Source of the DNA: Clostridiales bacterium
GTDB lineage: Bacteria; Bacillota; Clostridia; Oscillospirales; Oscillospiraceae
DNA length: 64,000 bases
NCBI GenBank assembly: GCA_022786995.1
Contig: JALFUW010000070.1
Location: 1 to 64,000, forward strand
Direction: 5' to 3'
Shown: one piece after another, positions 30,101-45,100 of the stretch
How the letters are laid out: the number at the start of each line of letters is the position of its first letter
How positions within the stretch are numbered: position 1 is the stretch's first letter
The notes under the pieces: generated by a model
What the model was told of the DNA's origin: nothing
What the model saw: the letters and a program-made list of their open reading frames with translations, nothing else
Database searches by the model: none
Program-made: the position numbers and the translations under genes

Positions 30101-33100
30101 CCCTCGGATGCCGTCAGGTTACCCTGCTTCACTGTCAGAGCTACATCGCCGCCATTGGCGGAGCTGATGCTCTGCGTCAGCACATCTCCAGCGGTAACCG
30201 TCAACTCCAGTTCGCTGTTGGAACCATCCGCAACAACATTCGTGATATCCGCGCCGTTCTTCACGGTGATAACGGACGAGGAATTGGCATCCACCCGCAG
30301 GGTGTGGGTAATGGTCATCTTGCCGCCCACATCCAGCGTCAGCTCGCCACCCTCGGTAACCGTCAGGTTGGTGGCGGTAAAGTCGCCGGTGGTAGTTTCC
30401 GCGTTCACCTCTGCGCCCTTGACCGTCAGGCCGTCAGCAAAGGTCAGGCTGTCGCCGGTCAGGGAGGTGTTCACACTGATGACTTCGGGTCCTTTCTCCA
30501 CCTCATAGAAGTGGATACGATCTTTGAGATCCGTTTCCAGAGGATCATTGTCCTTACCGAAGACGCCGTTGCCGGACATATACACGTTCAGCGCGCCGCC
30601 GAGAACAGTTCCATTTTCGTCAACCTTACCCGCGGTGAAGTTGACCTTGCTGCCGTTGGCATCCAGAATGGAGGCATTGCAGTTCGTGTTATCCAGCTCC
30701 ACCTTCAGGGTGATGTCGCCACCCTCTGCGGTGATGGAGCCGATCTGGTACTTGGTTGCCAGACCGTTATTCCGCCAGATACTCACGGCAGGCTTCATGT
30801 CAACCAGCGCAAAGCTTCCGCTCTTCTTGGCTTCCACGGTAAAGGTGCCGTTTGCGTATGCCGTGATTCTGGTGTTGGCATCCGGGTAATAGGTGTAGCT
30901 GCCGTCACTGTTGATTGTCAGCATGCTATTCATGCCTTGAACCCAGGTGCTTCCGTTATGGTAGTAGTAGACATAGGCGCCGTTGGTGCCCGTTGCGTAG
31001 CGAACCAGTTTGCCGGGGATCAGCTCTTCCGCCCGTATCTTAATGCCGGAACCGCTGGTCCACTCCACCGAATTCAGCTTGTTGCCTGTCACAGTCATGC
31101 TGATCTTTTCGGACTCATCCTTGACGATGGTGGCACGAGGTTTCTCGAAGCTGGTTTCGCCGGTCTTCAGATTGCTGTTTACAATGTAGGCCGTACCGTC
31201 TTCGGTGAAGAAGTCCTGCAGAACGCCAGACGTGCTCACAAACAGGTGATTGGACAGGGCGTAGCCGCTGAGCTGCCGCCACTGGGCATTCCCGGCGTAC
31301 ATGTACTTGGAGGTCGTCTTCAGGTCAATGCCCTCACCCTTCTTCAGGAAGACGAATCCGCCGCTGTAATGCCAAGAACCTGTGAAGGTCCATCTGGCGT
31401 AGCTTCCGTCAATCGTACGGGTGCTGCCGGCATTGGGAGAAACCAAATAGGTTGTGCTGCCTTTTTTCAGATAAACTTCCTCAGACAGGTAGACACGGTA
31501 CTTGGCGTCATCATTCTGGCTGCTCTTAAGCTCGATATAGTAGCAGCCGTTGCTGTCCTCGCCGGATTCCGGGCCCTGTGCTGTTCGGATGGGCGTCGTG
31601 CTCAGGTAAGAAACCTTTACCGAACCACTGGGATGGAAGGCAACCCAACTATCCCCATTACTCCACGAGCCAGTTATATCAACTTTACCGTCCTTGACCT
31701 TCAGGCCCCATTCCCGAATCAGCTGAACCGAAGTGTTCTCCGAATAGTACCAGCCGTCTTTTTCCGTGGTGCTATACTCTGTGTTGCCAATCTTAAACAC
31801 AACGGATTTGATCGAGCTCTTATCGGTGTGAGACTTGTCCGACAGTTCCCACGCGGTAACCTTATCATCATCATCCTTGGTGTAGGTGAACTTTGCGGAC
31901 ACCTTCAGCTCCAGCGTTATAATAACGCTAATGCCGCTGCCCTGGAAATTATCGATGGTTATCTTGTAGTTCTCATCCTTGCTTTCCTTACTTTCGGTTG
32001 CTCCATAAGTAAAGTTCAGCTTGACTTCATTGCCGGAATAGCTGGCATTCGTTTGCGTCCGGCCCACCTGATAAACATCGACAAGACGGTAGACGCCGTC
32101 GTCTCCGATCTCCATTTCCATGGCATACATCTTGCCATCAAACGGCTCGTCCTTATGGAGTTTTTTGGCAGCGTCGCTCTGAGAGGCGTAATCCTCGATG
32201 AAGAAGAACAGCTTGCCGTCTCCCTGCATGCGGTGCCAGATGCGGTTATCATTGGTACCCGGCAAGGAACACAGTTCCTTCGTCGCGTCATCGCCGCTTC
32301 CCGTGATCTTGTAGATTTCAGCCAGGACCTTGGAGTCCGTTGTCCAGCCTTCCACGGCCCAGCCGCCGGAGGAGCAGGAAATGTAGACGGGGTATTCCAC
32401 ATTCTCGTCGCCTTCCACCACCGTCAGCTTGCCGGTAGACAGATTCAGCCGAATCCTTCCGTCCTGGAACGTCAGGCAATCGGTGGATTCGTCATACTGA
32501 TAATCCGCGAAGGAGTAGCGCAGCTCGCCGAAGGCCAGAACTTTGACGATCCGTCCGTCCGCCACGGTAATCTGGGTGCCGTCAGGCAGCTCATAGGTGT
32601 TCTGGCTGCCGTTGGCGCTCATGTATCGCGCCAGCGTGTCCACGTCGAAGGAAACGCTGTTACCGGCACTCTTCTTCATATTCGAGTCGGCATTGAACTG
32701 GACTACGCCGGGGATCACGAAGTTCAGCGTGCTGCCCTTGGCCGCGACACGAACCCGAACCGGTGTATTGAGGTTCAGACTGACGCTACCGCCGGCATGG
32801 ATGTTCTGAACATCCATGTCGCTGCAAGCCAGATTGCCTGTGGGCGCAGTGGCGCTTTCGGCAAGGATGGTGTCCACTTCCGCCAGAGTCAGGGAGGCGA
32901 AGATATCACCATTGCCCGCGACGGTCATGTTCACATCCGGCTTCTGGGTGCCGCTGAGGACGCCCTTCACGCTGGCATCGGTGGTATAGGTCAGGAACGC
33001 CTCAAAGGGAGCATTTTCGCTGCCGATCCGGGACGCGTTGCGGACGTTCAGATGGTGCGCCCAGACATAGGGCACCTTCACAGATACATCCTGCGTATTC

Positions 33101-36100
33101 TGCAGCTCCGCACTGCTGGAGCCAGCCATCAGCACGCCGCCATTTTCCGCGTCGGCGCTGAGCCAGGACACATAGAGGTTATCCCGGTTCAGCCACTGGA
33201 TATCCACGGTGCCGCGCTCGTTGTGAATCGCGCCGCCGATGGTCACATTGCCTGTGCCAAAGCTGTAAATGCGAACAACAGGCTCCGTAAATCTGGGGGT
33301 ACCTTCACTTTCGTATACCGTTTCGGGCAGTGTGCCGTTGTAGGACGGCTTTACCAGCGTGGCGTTCAGCAGAACGATCTCACTCAGCGTTAAGGCACTA
33401 TCGGAGTGATTGAAGATCGTCACAGCAGGGATGTACTGAGCGCCGTATATGTACTGGGCGCTTCCACCGGCTCCGCTGAGTCTCAGAGAGCCGCCGCCGT
33501 TGTTGGCCAGCTTGCCAATGGTATTGCCGGAAACGGGGTTCTGCTCACCGGCGGTGCCGGACGTACGGACAGAGCCGTCCGCGGCAATGTCGATGGCGAT
33601 ACCCGCGGCCGCGTCGCCGATATGGTAATGCGCCAGCTGCATGTTGCTGCTCGTGCCGGATTCAAAATCCTTGCCGGATTCATCCTTCTTGGTCGCCAGC
33701 GCTCTGCGGACAGTATCCCGATCCACCTCAATACGGCCATAGAAGCCGTCCACATGGACATTGACGTTGGCGCCGGTGATATCCGTATTGTCGGTGGCAG
33801 TCAGGCTGCTGTTGGCGTGTCCGCCCATGTAAGACTTGACGTACACGGAGCCGAACAGCGCCGTCACCCGGGCATAGGCATAGGACTTGGAAACCTGGCC
33901 ATTCTCCGCGGGTGTCGCGGAGGTGCCGATGTCCAGCTTGTCATAGGCCGCGATGTCCGCGTCAGTCATTTCCAGCAGTGAATCCATGTAATAGTAGATC
34001 TTTGCTGTGGAATCCGAAGACGCGTGGGCGCCTGCCGCCTTGGAGCGGGCGGTGCTGTAGATGGACACATTCTGGAAACCGCTGTTGATGGTGACATTCT
34101 TACCCAGAATCTGCGCCTTCGCGCCGCTGCCGCTCTTCCCGATGGTGAGCTTTGAACCAGTGGAATCGTCGCTACCGTCTTTGTCGCCGTTTACGTTAAC
34201 GGTTGTATTGCTGTTGGCATTGCCGGACAGGCCGCCGGAGGTCAGGTCGGAGTAGGACTCCACATGGTTGGCACCGCCAACGCTGCGCAGCTCGATGTCG
34301 CCAAAGTGGTTCTGGATCAGCGTGCCGCGCTGAATATCCAGAGTCGTGTGGGTATTCAGTGTTGTCTTGACATCGGATTTCGCACAGCCGATGGCAGACA
34401 GTGCCGTACCGTCGGCCCGGGTGAAGATATTGTCGTTCTGACCGGAACGGGCAATCACACGCAGTGTGCCGTAATCCGCAATCAGCTTCGCGCCGGAGGC
34501 AATGGTGACGGTGACCGCTCTGGTCAGGGCGTTTACCGCCTTGACACTGGTGCCGCCGGAGAACAGCTTCGCGTTGACCGCGCTGGTAATTGCCTTCTGT
34601 ACAGCATCGCTGTCCGTATGGACATTCACAAAGCCCGCCGAATCCAGTGTTCCCCGGATATCGATCTTCACAGTCACGTCGCTTTCGACCTTTGCGTACT
34701 TCTTATCCGTGGAGGCAATCAGGCCGATGCTGGTTCCGTCAACCTTCTCTGTGATATCCAGCTTGTCAGAAGCTTCCACCGTAATGCCGTAGGAGCCGGC
34801 ATTGGTGCCCCGGTAGCTGGTGCGAAGAACCGCATTGTTACCCACTTTGATGCTGGTTTCCAGATAGTCCACCGCGTAAGCAACGCTTTCGCCGGTTGTC
34901 TCAATCAGCTTGACATTGGTGCCCGCCAATTCGGCAGTTGTTAACTTTGCCTCGTTATGGGCACGCACAGTGATGTTCTGATATCCGGCAATCAGGGTGT
35001 AACCGTCCGCGTTCTGATCGTTAATTTCGATCTTTACCGACTGTCTACTGCCCGAAGTGCCTACCGTCGCCTTTGTCTGGCCCCTTGCTCCAGAGACCAG
35101 CGAAGCGGAACCAGGGGTTTCACTGACTGCCTTGGAATCCGTCTTGCCGGTGGCCTTCACATTCACGTCCCCAGCGGTGCTGATCAGATCGGAATTGACA
35201 ATCTTCACCAGGGTGTTGTCACCAGCCGCGGATTCCGCGTACAGGCCGCCGCAGATGACTACACCGAGGGAGAAGCCCTGCTTGGCTTCCGCTTGAGATT
35301 TGGTGTTGGTATAGGCCTCCACCGTCACGTTTCCGGTGGCCTTCAGCACCGCGCCGCTGAGCTCCAGCGTATTGCAAACCGCCGCATACGAATACGCGGT
35401 GTTGACAGTTCCCTGAATCAATTTCAGATCAGCGCCATCACAGCCGCCGGTGGTCGCCTGAGAAAGCAGCTGATTGCTGGCGTTGCCAGCCTCGGAGCTG
35501 ATGGTAATGCTGGCAGCTTCAATGCTCAGATTCTCCGCGCCGGCCTTCTGACGCAGGTACATCCGCGACAGAGCCTGGTTGGCAGCAATATCCACAACGC
35601 CGGCAGAGATGGTACTGCCGCTGATCAGGGCAAATGCCTCGGTGTCCAGCGTCCGCGCCAGAACCGTGACGGAGCCTGTCACCTGGAGGACAGCGTCCTT
35701 CGACGCGCCCTTCAGATGAGCGTAGCCGTTGAATGCGTTAGCGCTGCTGCTGCCCACAACCGCTTCTGCGGTATTTTTGCCTACATTCACCGCGCTGACA
35801 CCGAAAGTGGGCTGGGCGGAGTAGGCGTAAGCCTTCATGGTATAAACCGCTTCTACCAGCAGAGATGCCAGCTCCGCATTGGCACCTTCCTCAGCGCCCG
35901 CCACAGCTTCAAACCGTGCGTTGGCCTGGGCTTTGGCGTTCACAACACCGACGCTTGCCAGATTGAGGCTGGCTGTGCTTGCGGACTTGCCCGCTACCGC
36001 GTAGGAGCTTCCCTCGGAGCGAACCGTCACCGCGCCCAGCTTGCTCTGGACGCCGTCAGCAGCGCCGCGCATCTGGAAGGAGGCTCTGGACCAGGAATTG

Positions 36101-39100
36101 TCCTTCGCTTCCAGCAGATGGGCGCTGGCGCTCACCAGCGACGCATTTCCGATGCTGTCTTGGAAGTAGGCGGTAGCGCCTGGGTTATCGGCTGTTGTGC
36201 CGGAATTGTATCGGCTGACTACATTCACCGCTTTGCCATCAGCCAGGAAATTGGCAATGTCCACATAAGCTTCCTGGGTGGGTTGGCCGCTCTGACATGT
36301 CAGTTCCGCCGTCAGTTTCGTAGCGGTGATCTCCACACCGGTCAGACTGAAGGAGGGCTTTTTGTAGTAAGCCTCGGCATGGGCCGTGCCGTTGGTCAGC
36401 AGATCCACCGTGCCGGTGGCGGAAACCAGGCCGTTACCCTTCACGAAGGTGGCCGCGTAGGGTTTGGTGGTCGCCTTGGCCTCATTATAGGAAGCGCTGA
36501 ATACATTTCCGCTGACATTGTCGTTGGACACTTCGGCCTTGGCACCAACTGTATAATCGGTGTCGATGTAGATGGTGCTCGCCTTGACAGTGCCGTTGGT
36601 ATCGATACCGGCCTGGAAATTGCCTTGGGCTTCCGCCTCCATCAGAATGACGCCCGCGCCGATGAAGCCCGCTCTGCTGCCATTCTGCAGAACCGCGGCG
36701 GCAAAGCTGGTGGCTTCGGTTTTAATCGTCAAAGAGGGCACACTGCCGTTATACGCGTCGATGTTGGCATTGCGCACCTGAGCAATGGCTGTGGCATTGG
36801 AGACAGCCTTGGCCTTATTGACCTTCACGCTGCCGCCGGAGAAGCCGCCGCCTGCCGACATCTCTGCCTTCGCGGCAGGATTGGCGGAAGTATCCGACTT
36901 ATTCAGAATGGAGGTAATTGTGATCTGATTGGCGTGCAGGTTGGTGTTCCCCGCCTCGGCAGTCTGAACCGCGTTGACGCTGGCATTGAGGACGTTGACA
37001 GAGGCTTTCACAAGGTCAACAGAATCGTCCTTCCAGGCTTCCGCCGCCGCGTGGGCCTCGCCCTCAACCATGATAGAAATGGTCGGGGCCTGTATGTGTC
37101 CCTCGGGGTCAGATTCCCCGTTGGAGCCAGTGTCCGCAGTGGCGTTGGTGGTCACATTGGCGTTCGCGCAGTTGGTGTCTGCGCTTCCGGCGCTGACCTG
37201 GAAGCCGCCCTGCGCGGTTCTCGCGTTGGAGCGGGCAGTGTACTTGGTCTGCACCGTCACGCTGTTTGCTTTGACATTCTTGCCGGACGCAGTCTGGATT
37301 CCGGCATGGAAGGTGCCGGAGGCGTTGGCGTTCATCACGTTGACCGCCATGGACAGCACGCCCAGAGTGGTGCCTGCGCTGCTGTTGGCAAGGGCGATGG
37401 ACTGGCCTTTCGCTTCCACATTCACCGCGTCATCAGCTATAATGGCAGCGCCGGTAATGTGGGCATTCGCCGTGGCATTGGAAATGGCGTTGGCGGTGTT
37501 CACCTGCACGCCAACGATGCTGGCGCTGATGCCATTACCGCTGCCGATGATCGCTTCCGCATGGTTCGGAGTTTCCCCGGTTTCTACCTGGTTCAGGTAG
37601 GAATAGACATTCACATTCTGGGCGTTCAGCTCCACGCCGGAGATGAATGCGTTCTGCTCCGCTGCCAGAATCGCCGTAAACACGTTGGCCGCGATTTCGA
37701 AGCCACTGATTTTCGCGTCAGTGCCGCTCATGTTGGCAACCGCCTTGGTCTTGCCATCCGCCTTCACGGTGACATCGCCGCTGACATGGATCTTACCGCT
37801 GCCTGTAATGCAGGCATTGGCCACCGCGCCGGTTCTGGCGTAGGCCAGATTCAACTCCGCATTATCGGCGGTAACACCATACTTGGGCACCAGAATGCTG
37901 GCTTCGGCATTGTTGGTATAGTCGGTGGTGACATTCAGCTCGCTCACCTGCACCACGTTGTTTTCACGGGTGTTGAGCTTTGCTTCAAAGAGGCCGTTGG
38001 CTCTGGCGTACATCTGCACCACGCCCGCGCTGGCCAGACCGCCGCTCAATGTCGCGGCAGTATAGCCGGGAACTGCCACGGAGTTACCCTTGGCCTCAAT
38101 CGTCAAATCACCGGCATACTTATCCGTCCCACCCAATCCATAGACCGAGCAGTTATCCATAATTGCCCGGACAGTGGCATCGGAAATCGCCGTGGCGCTG
38201 TTGATCTCAACGCCGACCAGGTTGACCTTCACGGCAGAGCCGCCGAGCTTCGCGCTGGCGCTGCCGGTGGTGTTGCCGCTGGCGCCCCGGTTGTAGGTGG
38301 CGGAGATGGTGATGTCGCCATCGGTATACAGGGTGGTATTGGCGATCCGGCTTTCCTGTGTGCCGGAGAGCTTTGCGATAACAACATTGGCTGCGGCGCT
38401 GATGTTGGACGCCTTAACCGTGGACTCCTTCACGGAAGCGTTGGCGTTTGCCGTGCCGTCGGAGGAGATGGTCATGGAATCGCCATGATAGTAGATACTG
38501 CCGCCCTGCTTGCCGCCGTCCAGACCCACGATGACCGTGGAACCGGCTTCCGCGTAAGCCACGTTGACAGCCACGTTGTACCAGGAAGCATCGAAATTCG
38601 ACGCGCCGGTTTCCGCGTTGGCAGTTGTGGTGGGTGTGGCGGTGATCTCCAGCTGACTGACGTGCATATCCTTACCGCCAACCGTAGCCTGGAAGGTACC
38701 CAGAGCCTTGGCAACCAGAACGTTGACCGTCATGGAAGACAGACCAACACCATCGGGTGTGCTGATGTATGCGTTGGCATAGGAGGTGCCGTCCGCGTTC
38801 ACATGGAGATTGGCAGCATTGCTGGCCGTTCCGATGCTCAGATTCTGGATCCGGGCAATATTGGTCACATCGGCGATCGCCGTTGCCACGCTGACCTTGC
38901 TGCCAAACAAAGCGTCGGTAGTTTCCGTTTCGCCGTCGGCAATGCCCGTTCCACCCACAGATGCCTGTGCACCAGTGGCGTCCGCATCGTTGATCATGGA
39001 ATCCACCGTGATCTGATTGCCGGTCTGCACGCTGACACCTTCCAGGAAGGCATTCTGCCGGGCTTTCAGCAGGGCAAACATCACATTCGTGACAATGCTG

Positions 39101-42100
39101 ACCGCGCCGAGGCTTGCGGTGGGTGCGGTAGAATCGGCTGTGGCGGTGGCGGTACCGCCAATATCAATGTCGATGGTTCCGGCCTTCACGGTGCCGGTGC
39201 CTCTGATACCGGCGTTTGCCGTGGTGCGGTTCACCGCACCGGCCACGTTGGTGTTGATACCAACCAGGCTCACATTCACGCCGCCCTCGGGGGTGGTGAC
39301 GTTCGCGTTGGCCGTGGAGGTGTAGCTAGTCTCGATGGACAGTTTGCCGGAAATGTCCAGCACGTCATCTTCCAGCTCGGCATAAGCCTCATAGGTACCC
39401 TTTGCGAAAGAGTACAGCTGGGTCACGCCCACGTTAATCAGTCCCAGACTAGTATCGGACTGGGTCATGGTCGGCGTAGCCGTAACCTTGCCGCCCGCGA
39501 AGAGGGACAGGCTGCCTGCCTTGACTGCGCTGTTCAGGATATACGCCCGCACAGCGGCATCCGCGGTCGCAATGGCACTATTAACCTGAATGCCCGTCAG
39601 AGAGACGTTCTTACCAGGTGCGCTCAGAGTTGCCGTCGCGCTCTGATTCATCTCAGAACGAAGGCTGACAGCGCCATCGGTCGTTACATTGGCATTCTTG
39701 ATATAAACGTTCTGCTCACCCTTCATCCGGGCGCTGACCACATTGGCACCCACATTGATGCCGCTCAGGCTGGCGTCCGCACTGCGCACGCTGGCGCTGG
39801 CGGTGTGGGTTCCACCCGCCGCGAAGGACAGATCAGAGGTGCCGGAGTAGTGGATCTCGCCGCCGTCAATACCCGCGTTCACGCTGGTGCGGTTGTCCGC
39901 AAAGGCCAGATTGGTCTGCGCACTTACCAGATTGGCGCTCAGAGAACCACTGGACGCGCCGGTATAGGCTTCCGCTTTGGAGCTGGGGTTGGCAGTGATT
40001 TCCAAAACGTTCAGGTACATGATGCCGCCACCGGCTTCCGCCGTGAAGGTGCTGGTGCTCTTGGCAATCAGAACATTCACGCTGAGGGAAGCCAGATTCA
40101 GGCTGACATTCGGCTGGCAGACATCGGCTCTGGCAATGGAGGAGCCGGCGCTGGTAACCTTCAGGCTGGCAGCCTTCCCCGCTTCACCCATGGACGCTTT
40201 GGAGACCTTGGCGATGCTGGTCACGGCAGCGGTGGCAACCGCTGTGCTGACACCCGCACCCACCAGAGTTGCGCTGACGCCGGTACCGCCGATATAGGCA
40301 GTCGCCGCTTCTTTTCCGTCCTCATTGAATGTGGAGGTCACTTCCACGCCGGTCTTGCCGCTGACGGTGGGGCCGTCGATGAGGGCCTTCTGGGTTGCGG
40401 CGAAGATCGCGGTGTTGACGTTGGCTGCGATGTTGACACCGCTGACAGAGACCTTGGGCTGCTCATTAGTAGCCTCGGCCTTGCCGTTGCCGGTCACCGT
40501 CACAGTGATCATCCCGACGTTGGAGGTCACAGAACCCTTGCCGCAGAGCTTTGCCTCGGCAATGGTCTTCGCCACTGCGGTGGCAACGTTGGCATTATAG
40601 CTGTAGGCAGCCAGGGTAAAGCCGCCGACACCGCCGTTGGGCTGACGGGATACCGCATTGGCCTGGCTTTCGTAGGTGGTTCCCACAGTGATGGAACCGG
40701 CGCTGACATTGGCGTTCTGCTTGGTATCCACAAAGCTTCGGAAGTCACCGGCAGAGGTGGCGGTCATGTTGTTCAGGCCCACCGCCATGTAACCCAGAGT
40801 AGCGGAAACCGTCACGTCCGCATTGGCAATGCTGGTGCCGTCGGTGGTTACCGTCAGCGAAGTGGCCTTTGACAGGTTCGTTCCGCTGAGGAAAGCATGG
40901 CTGCGCACATCCGCCACGGCAACCGCCACGTTGACGTTAGCAGCGACAGCGGAAATGGTAACGGAAATGGTCAGATCCGGCTTCTCATGCAGGGCTTCCG
41001 TCAGCAGGTTGCTGTTCTTGCCCAGGGTTGCGTTCGCGGCGGGATACTTGCCGTTTTCCGCTGTTTCGTTGGTATTGCTGGTGACGGTGACTGCTCCGTC
41101 AGCACGCAGTGTGCCGCAGGAAATACCCGCGCTCTGCTGGGCTGCCAGGGTGGCAACCGCAACGTTGGAGGTCACAGTAACCGCAGCGACCGTGAAGTAG
41201 GGCTGACCCACATCGGCATCCGCCTTGACGATGCCGGTGTTGGTAACGGTAACATTGTTTGCACTGACCGTTCCGATACCTTCGATGCTAGCCTTGGAAA
41301 CGGTATTTGCAAGGGCAACAGCGGTGTTCGCGCCGATGCTGGCCAGACCGCCGGAGACGCCCGCGCCTGCGGGAATGACTTCGGCAGACGCCACGTCCCA
41401 ATAATTCGCCGTGACGCTCAGGTTGCCGGTGATGGTTGCGATCCCGCTGACCTTGAAGGTTGCATTAAAGGTGCCTGCCGCTTTAGCCGCGCCGCTCATC
41501 AGACCCACAGATACTGCGGCGATGGACAGATTGTCCACATCCACATTGGCGAAGGAATAACCGATTGTGGAAACACTGACATTGCCGGTGGCCGTGATGC
41601 CCGCCACATCCACAATGGCGTTGCCGGTTGCGTTGGCAGTCGCAACAGCGGTATTGGCGTTGATGGTCAGCATACCCGCGGAGGCGTTGAACAGGAACAC
41701 TTCCGCCATCTTCGTGTAGCTGATATTCTTCTTACCGCTGCCCTTAGAATCGGAATAGTCCAGATCATAGCTTCCGGCAGGCGTTTTCACGTTCTGACGA
41801 CTCGTCACATTCAGGCTGGTAACGCTGACACTGCCCTTGGTCTCCAGCTTGGCTTCCTGCTGGCTGTTGATGGTTGCCAGCGCCATGGACACGTTGGCAG
41901 TGACACTGCCGACGGCTGCGTTGGCAACGATGGAATAGGCACGAGTTTCGCCATAGGCGTTGATGTTCAGGCTGCCAGCCGTCACCGTCAGGCTTCCGTC
42001 AAGGCTGCTCAGAACCTTGGCAAAGTTCTTGGAGCTGTTGATGGCGATGGCGAAGTTGACCGCAGCAGCCACACCTCCGGCCACGCCGGTGGTCACGACC

Positions 42101-45100
42101 ACCTGAGCCTGAGATTCGTAAGGAGTATTCTCGTCTTCGCCGCCGCTGACTGTCAGGCTGCCCGCGTTGAAGGTGGTGCCGGTGTAGTCCACCAGCGCCT
42201 CATTCCGGCTGGCAAGGTAAGACAGGGCAACCGTAGCGCCCACGCCCACAGCACCGCCAACCACACTGGTGCTGATGTTGGTGGTATCGCCATCCATCAT
42301 GGCAATGACATTCACCGCGCCGGAGGCATCGACATTGATCTTGTTGATGGCCGCAATGCCGGTAACCCGGTTAATGCCCAGGGCCACCAGACCGTTGACC
42401 GCCACGCCGCCTGCCGCCAGGCCCAGTCCGTAGACGTCAACGTTGCCGGAGATGGTATTCTTCACATCCACCGTAGAAGCATGGATGGTGCCAATATTGG
42501 AAGCAACACTTCCAGCTTCGGCGGTTTCATCGGAGATAATGGGAGTACAGCCGATGTAGGTGCGGCTGTCGGTATTGGCAACCACGACCACAGCGCTGAC
42601 GCCCACGCCAACGGCGCCGGCTGCCACGCTGATGATCCAGCCCTCAGCCTCTGCCGTGAAGGTGGTTCTTACATCGACATCCGCGGCATAGACGGTGACA
42701 CCCTGCCCGATGTAGGTATCGATGTCCGTATAGTTGACCGCACTGGCCAGGTTTACGCCTACGCCCACGCCGCCGGCTGCCACGCCTGCCGCCGCGGTGG
42801 TGGCCTTGGTCGCGCCGCCGGTGGTCACGCTGACGCTGCTGACCTCGCTGTCAGCCGTGCCAATTTGTGCGTTGCCGATGATGGCGGAGACGATCTGTCC
42901 CTCAAACACCGTCACGCCCATGGACGCGCTGACGCCCACGGCGCCCACGCCGATGCCCAGGGTGCAGGTCAGCACCTGATCATAGTTCATGGATGCGTTC
43001 ACATTGACCTCGTCAGCCTTCAGTACGTCGCCCGCGAGGGTGGCGCTGCTCTGGCTGAATACCACCAGAACGCCCGCCGTCACGCTGACACCCGTAGTGC
43101 CGCCGCTGACGGTAACGCCGATCAAACGCACCTTCGCGCCGGAGGACTTGGTGCCGAACTTTTCGGACGCAAGATTCTCAACCTCACTGAAGTCGTCGGG
43201 AGAACCATGCGAAGCGGTCTCCGCCGCGCCGCAGTTGGCCTGAATCGTCACAGTGCCGCCAGCGGACAAACTTGTGCCATCTTCCACAGCGGCGGTGACC
43301 TTGCTGTTCAGCACGGCAATGGAGAAGCCCGTGCCCACACCGGCGGTGCCGCCAATGGCGACAGTGCCGGAGATGCTGTCCAGATTCAGAACATCCGCGG
43401 AAAGAACGCTGATATCACCATTGGTAGCAGTCACTTCGCTGCCGCCGTGAATCACAGCCTGGGTGCCGTCCAGCAGGTTTTCGGGCTTGCTGGGCGTCAG
43501 CTTCTGAGCGTCCGCCGTCTCGTTGTAGCGGTCTTCGTTCATGGCGCCGCTGCCGGTGCCGTCGTTATTGGCATCATCGGTGCGAACCAGTGTGGACATA
43601 ACCGCCACTGCGTCATCATAGGAGCCAGTCAAAGCATTTCCCGCATTGTCATACCACCCCAGAGTCTCCTCCAGACGGTAGTACAGGTTGCCCTCGGCGT
43701 CCTGATAGCCGTAATAGGTCTTGGTAACGATATCCTTCGTGGTGTAATAGCGAGCGCCGAAGGAATCCTGATAAATATAGTAGGTTTCGTCGGTGCCGTC
43801 CTCGTCCTTATCGAAGGTGTGTGTCTCGCCGGTGTCCACCAACTCCGCCGCATCCACAGCGGCATCCATCATGCCGTGGCCCAGCTTAAACCACGCATCG
43901 TCCTTCTTATACAGACGGACACCATTCAGCTCATAGACGTCGTAGGTCTCACCGTCGATGACCTCGGTAACCTGCACGTCCTCATCAGGGTTCTCAGGAT
44001 TGGTCTCCATGACCGCAACAGCGTTGTTGGTTTCGTTGCCATTGACCCGGATCAGGGTCTCATTCTCGTCGTCAGTAAACCACTTGGCGTCCTCGGTCAC
44101 TTCGTAGCGAATCCGATTGCCGGATTCATCCATGGCCTCGGTCAATGCGTCGGTGCTGACCTGAGAGGCCACCATGACGCCATTCTCGAAGACATAGTTG
44201 GCCTTCCGATAGACCTTGCTTCCACCAGCTTCGTATTCGTAGAAAATTTCGCCGCTGACGCTGATGCTATTCTGGACAGGCTCACCATTGCTCTGGCCGT
44301 AGCTGCCATACTGCTTGGAGCCTTCCGCCATGCTGCCATTTTCGTCCGCGGCCAGCAGGGTGTCCAGAGAATCACCGGGTTTATGGCCATCCAGCGCCTC
44401 CTGATTACCGCCGCTGAAAGCCGCGTCAACCTGGGTCTGGGGATCCATGGCGCCCTCGGTGTAGAGCTGGTCGTGCGCGTCCTTGCTCATGAGAGAGCCA
44501 GCCACGGCAACAGACAGGGAGATGCCCACACCGCCAACACCACCGCCGGCGGCAGTTGCCACGTAATCCTTGATGTCCCGGTTGCTGGAAGCGGAGACGG
44601 TGACGTTCTGCGCGGCAGCCAGCGTATTCTGCTGCCCAACCACGGCGCTGACATTATTATAGGAGACACTGACCAGTGCGCTGACCGCGACGCCCACACT
44701 GCCGGACAATGCGGCCGTGGCAACCACAGCCACCAGGTCGTACTTGTCCACAGCCTGAATGGTGATATTGTTGCCGGTGATGGTGACATTGTTGCCGGTA
44801 TAGGCAAGGGTCTCCACCTTGGTCACGATCACGTCCAGCGTGCCGCCCACAGCCGTTGCGCCGCCCGCGCCGACACCTGCGGCATCCGCGGTGACAAATT
44901 CTTTGGAGGTGGCGCGAACCGTGACGTCACCGCCTGCATTGACGGTGCCGCAGAGAATCGCGCTTTCGGTATGGTTGTAGAAGTAGGTCACAACCGCCAC
45001 GGCAACCGCGCCGGTGCTACCGCCAACAGCCACACCCGCGCCGATGTGAACCAGCGTGGAATCGGCGTTCGCCAGAACGTCCACCTTGCCGGAAGTCTTC

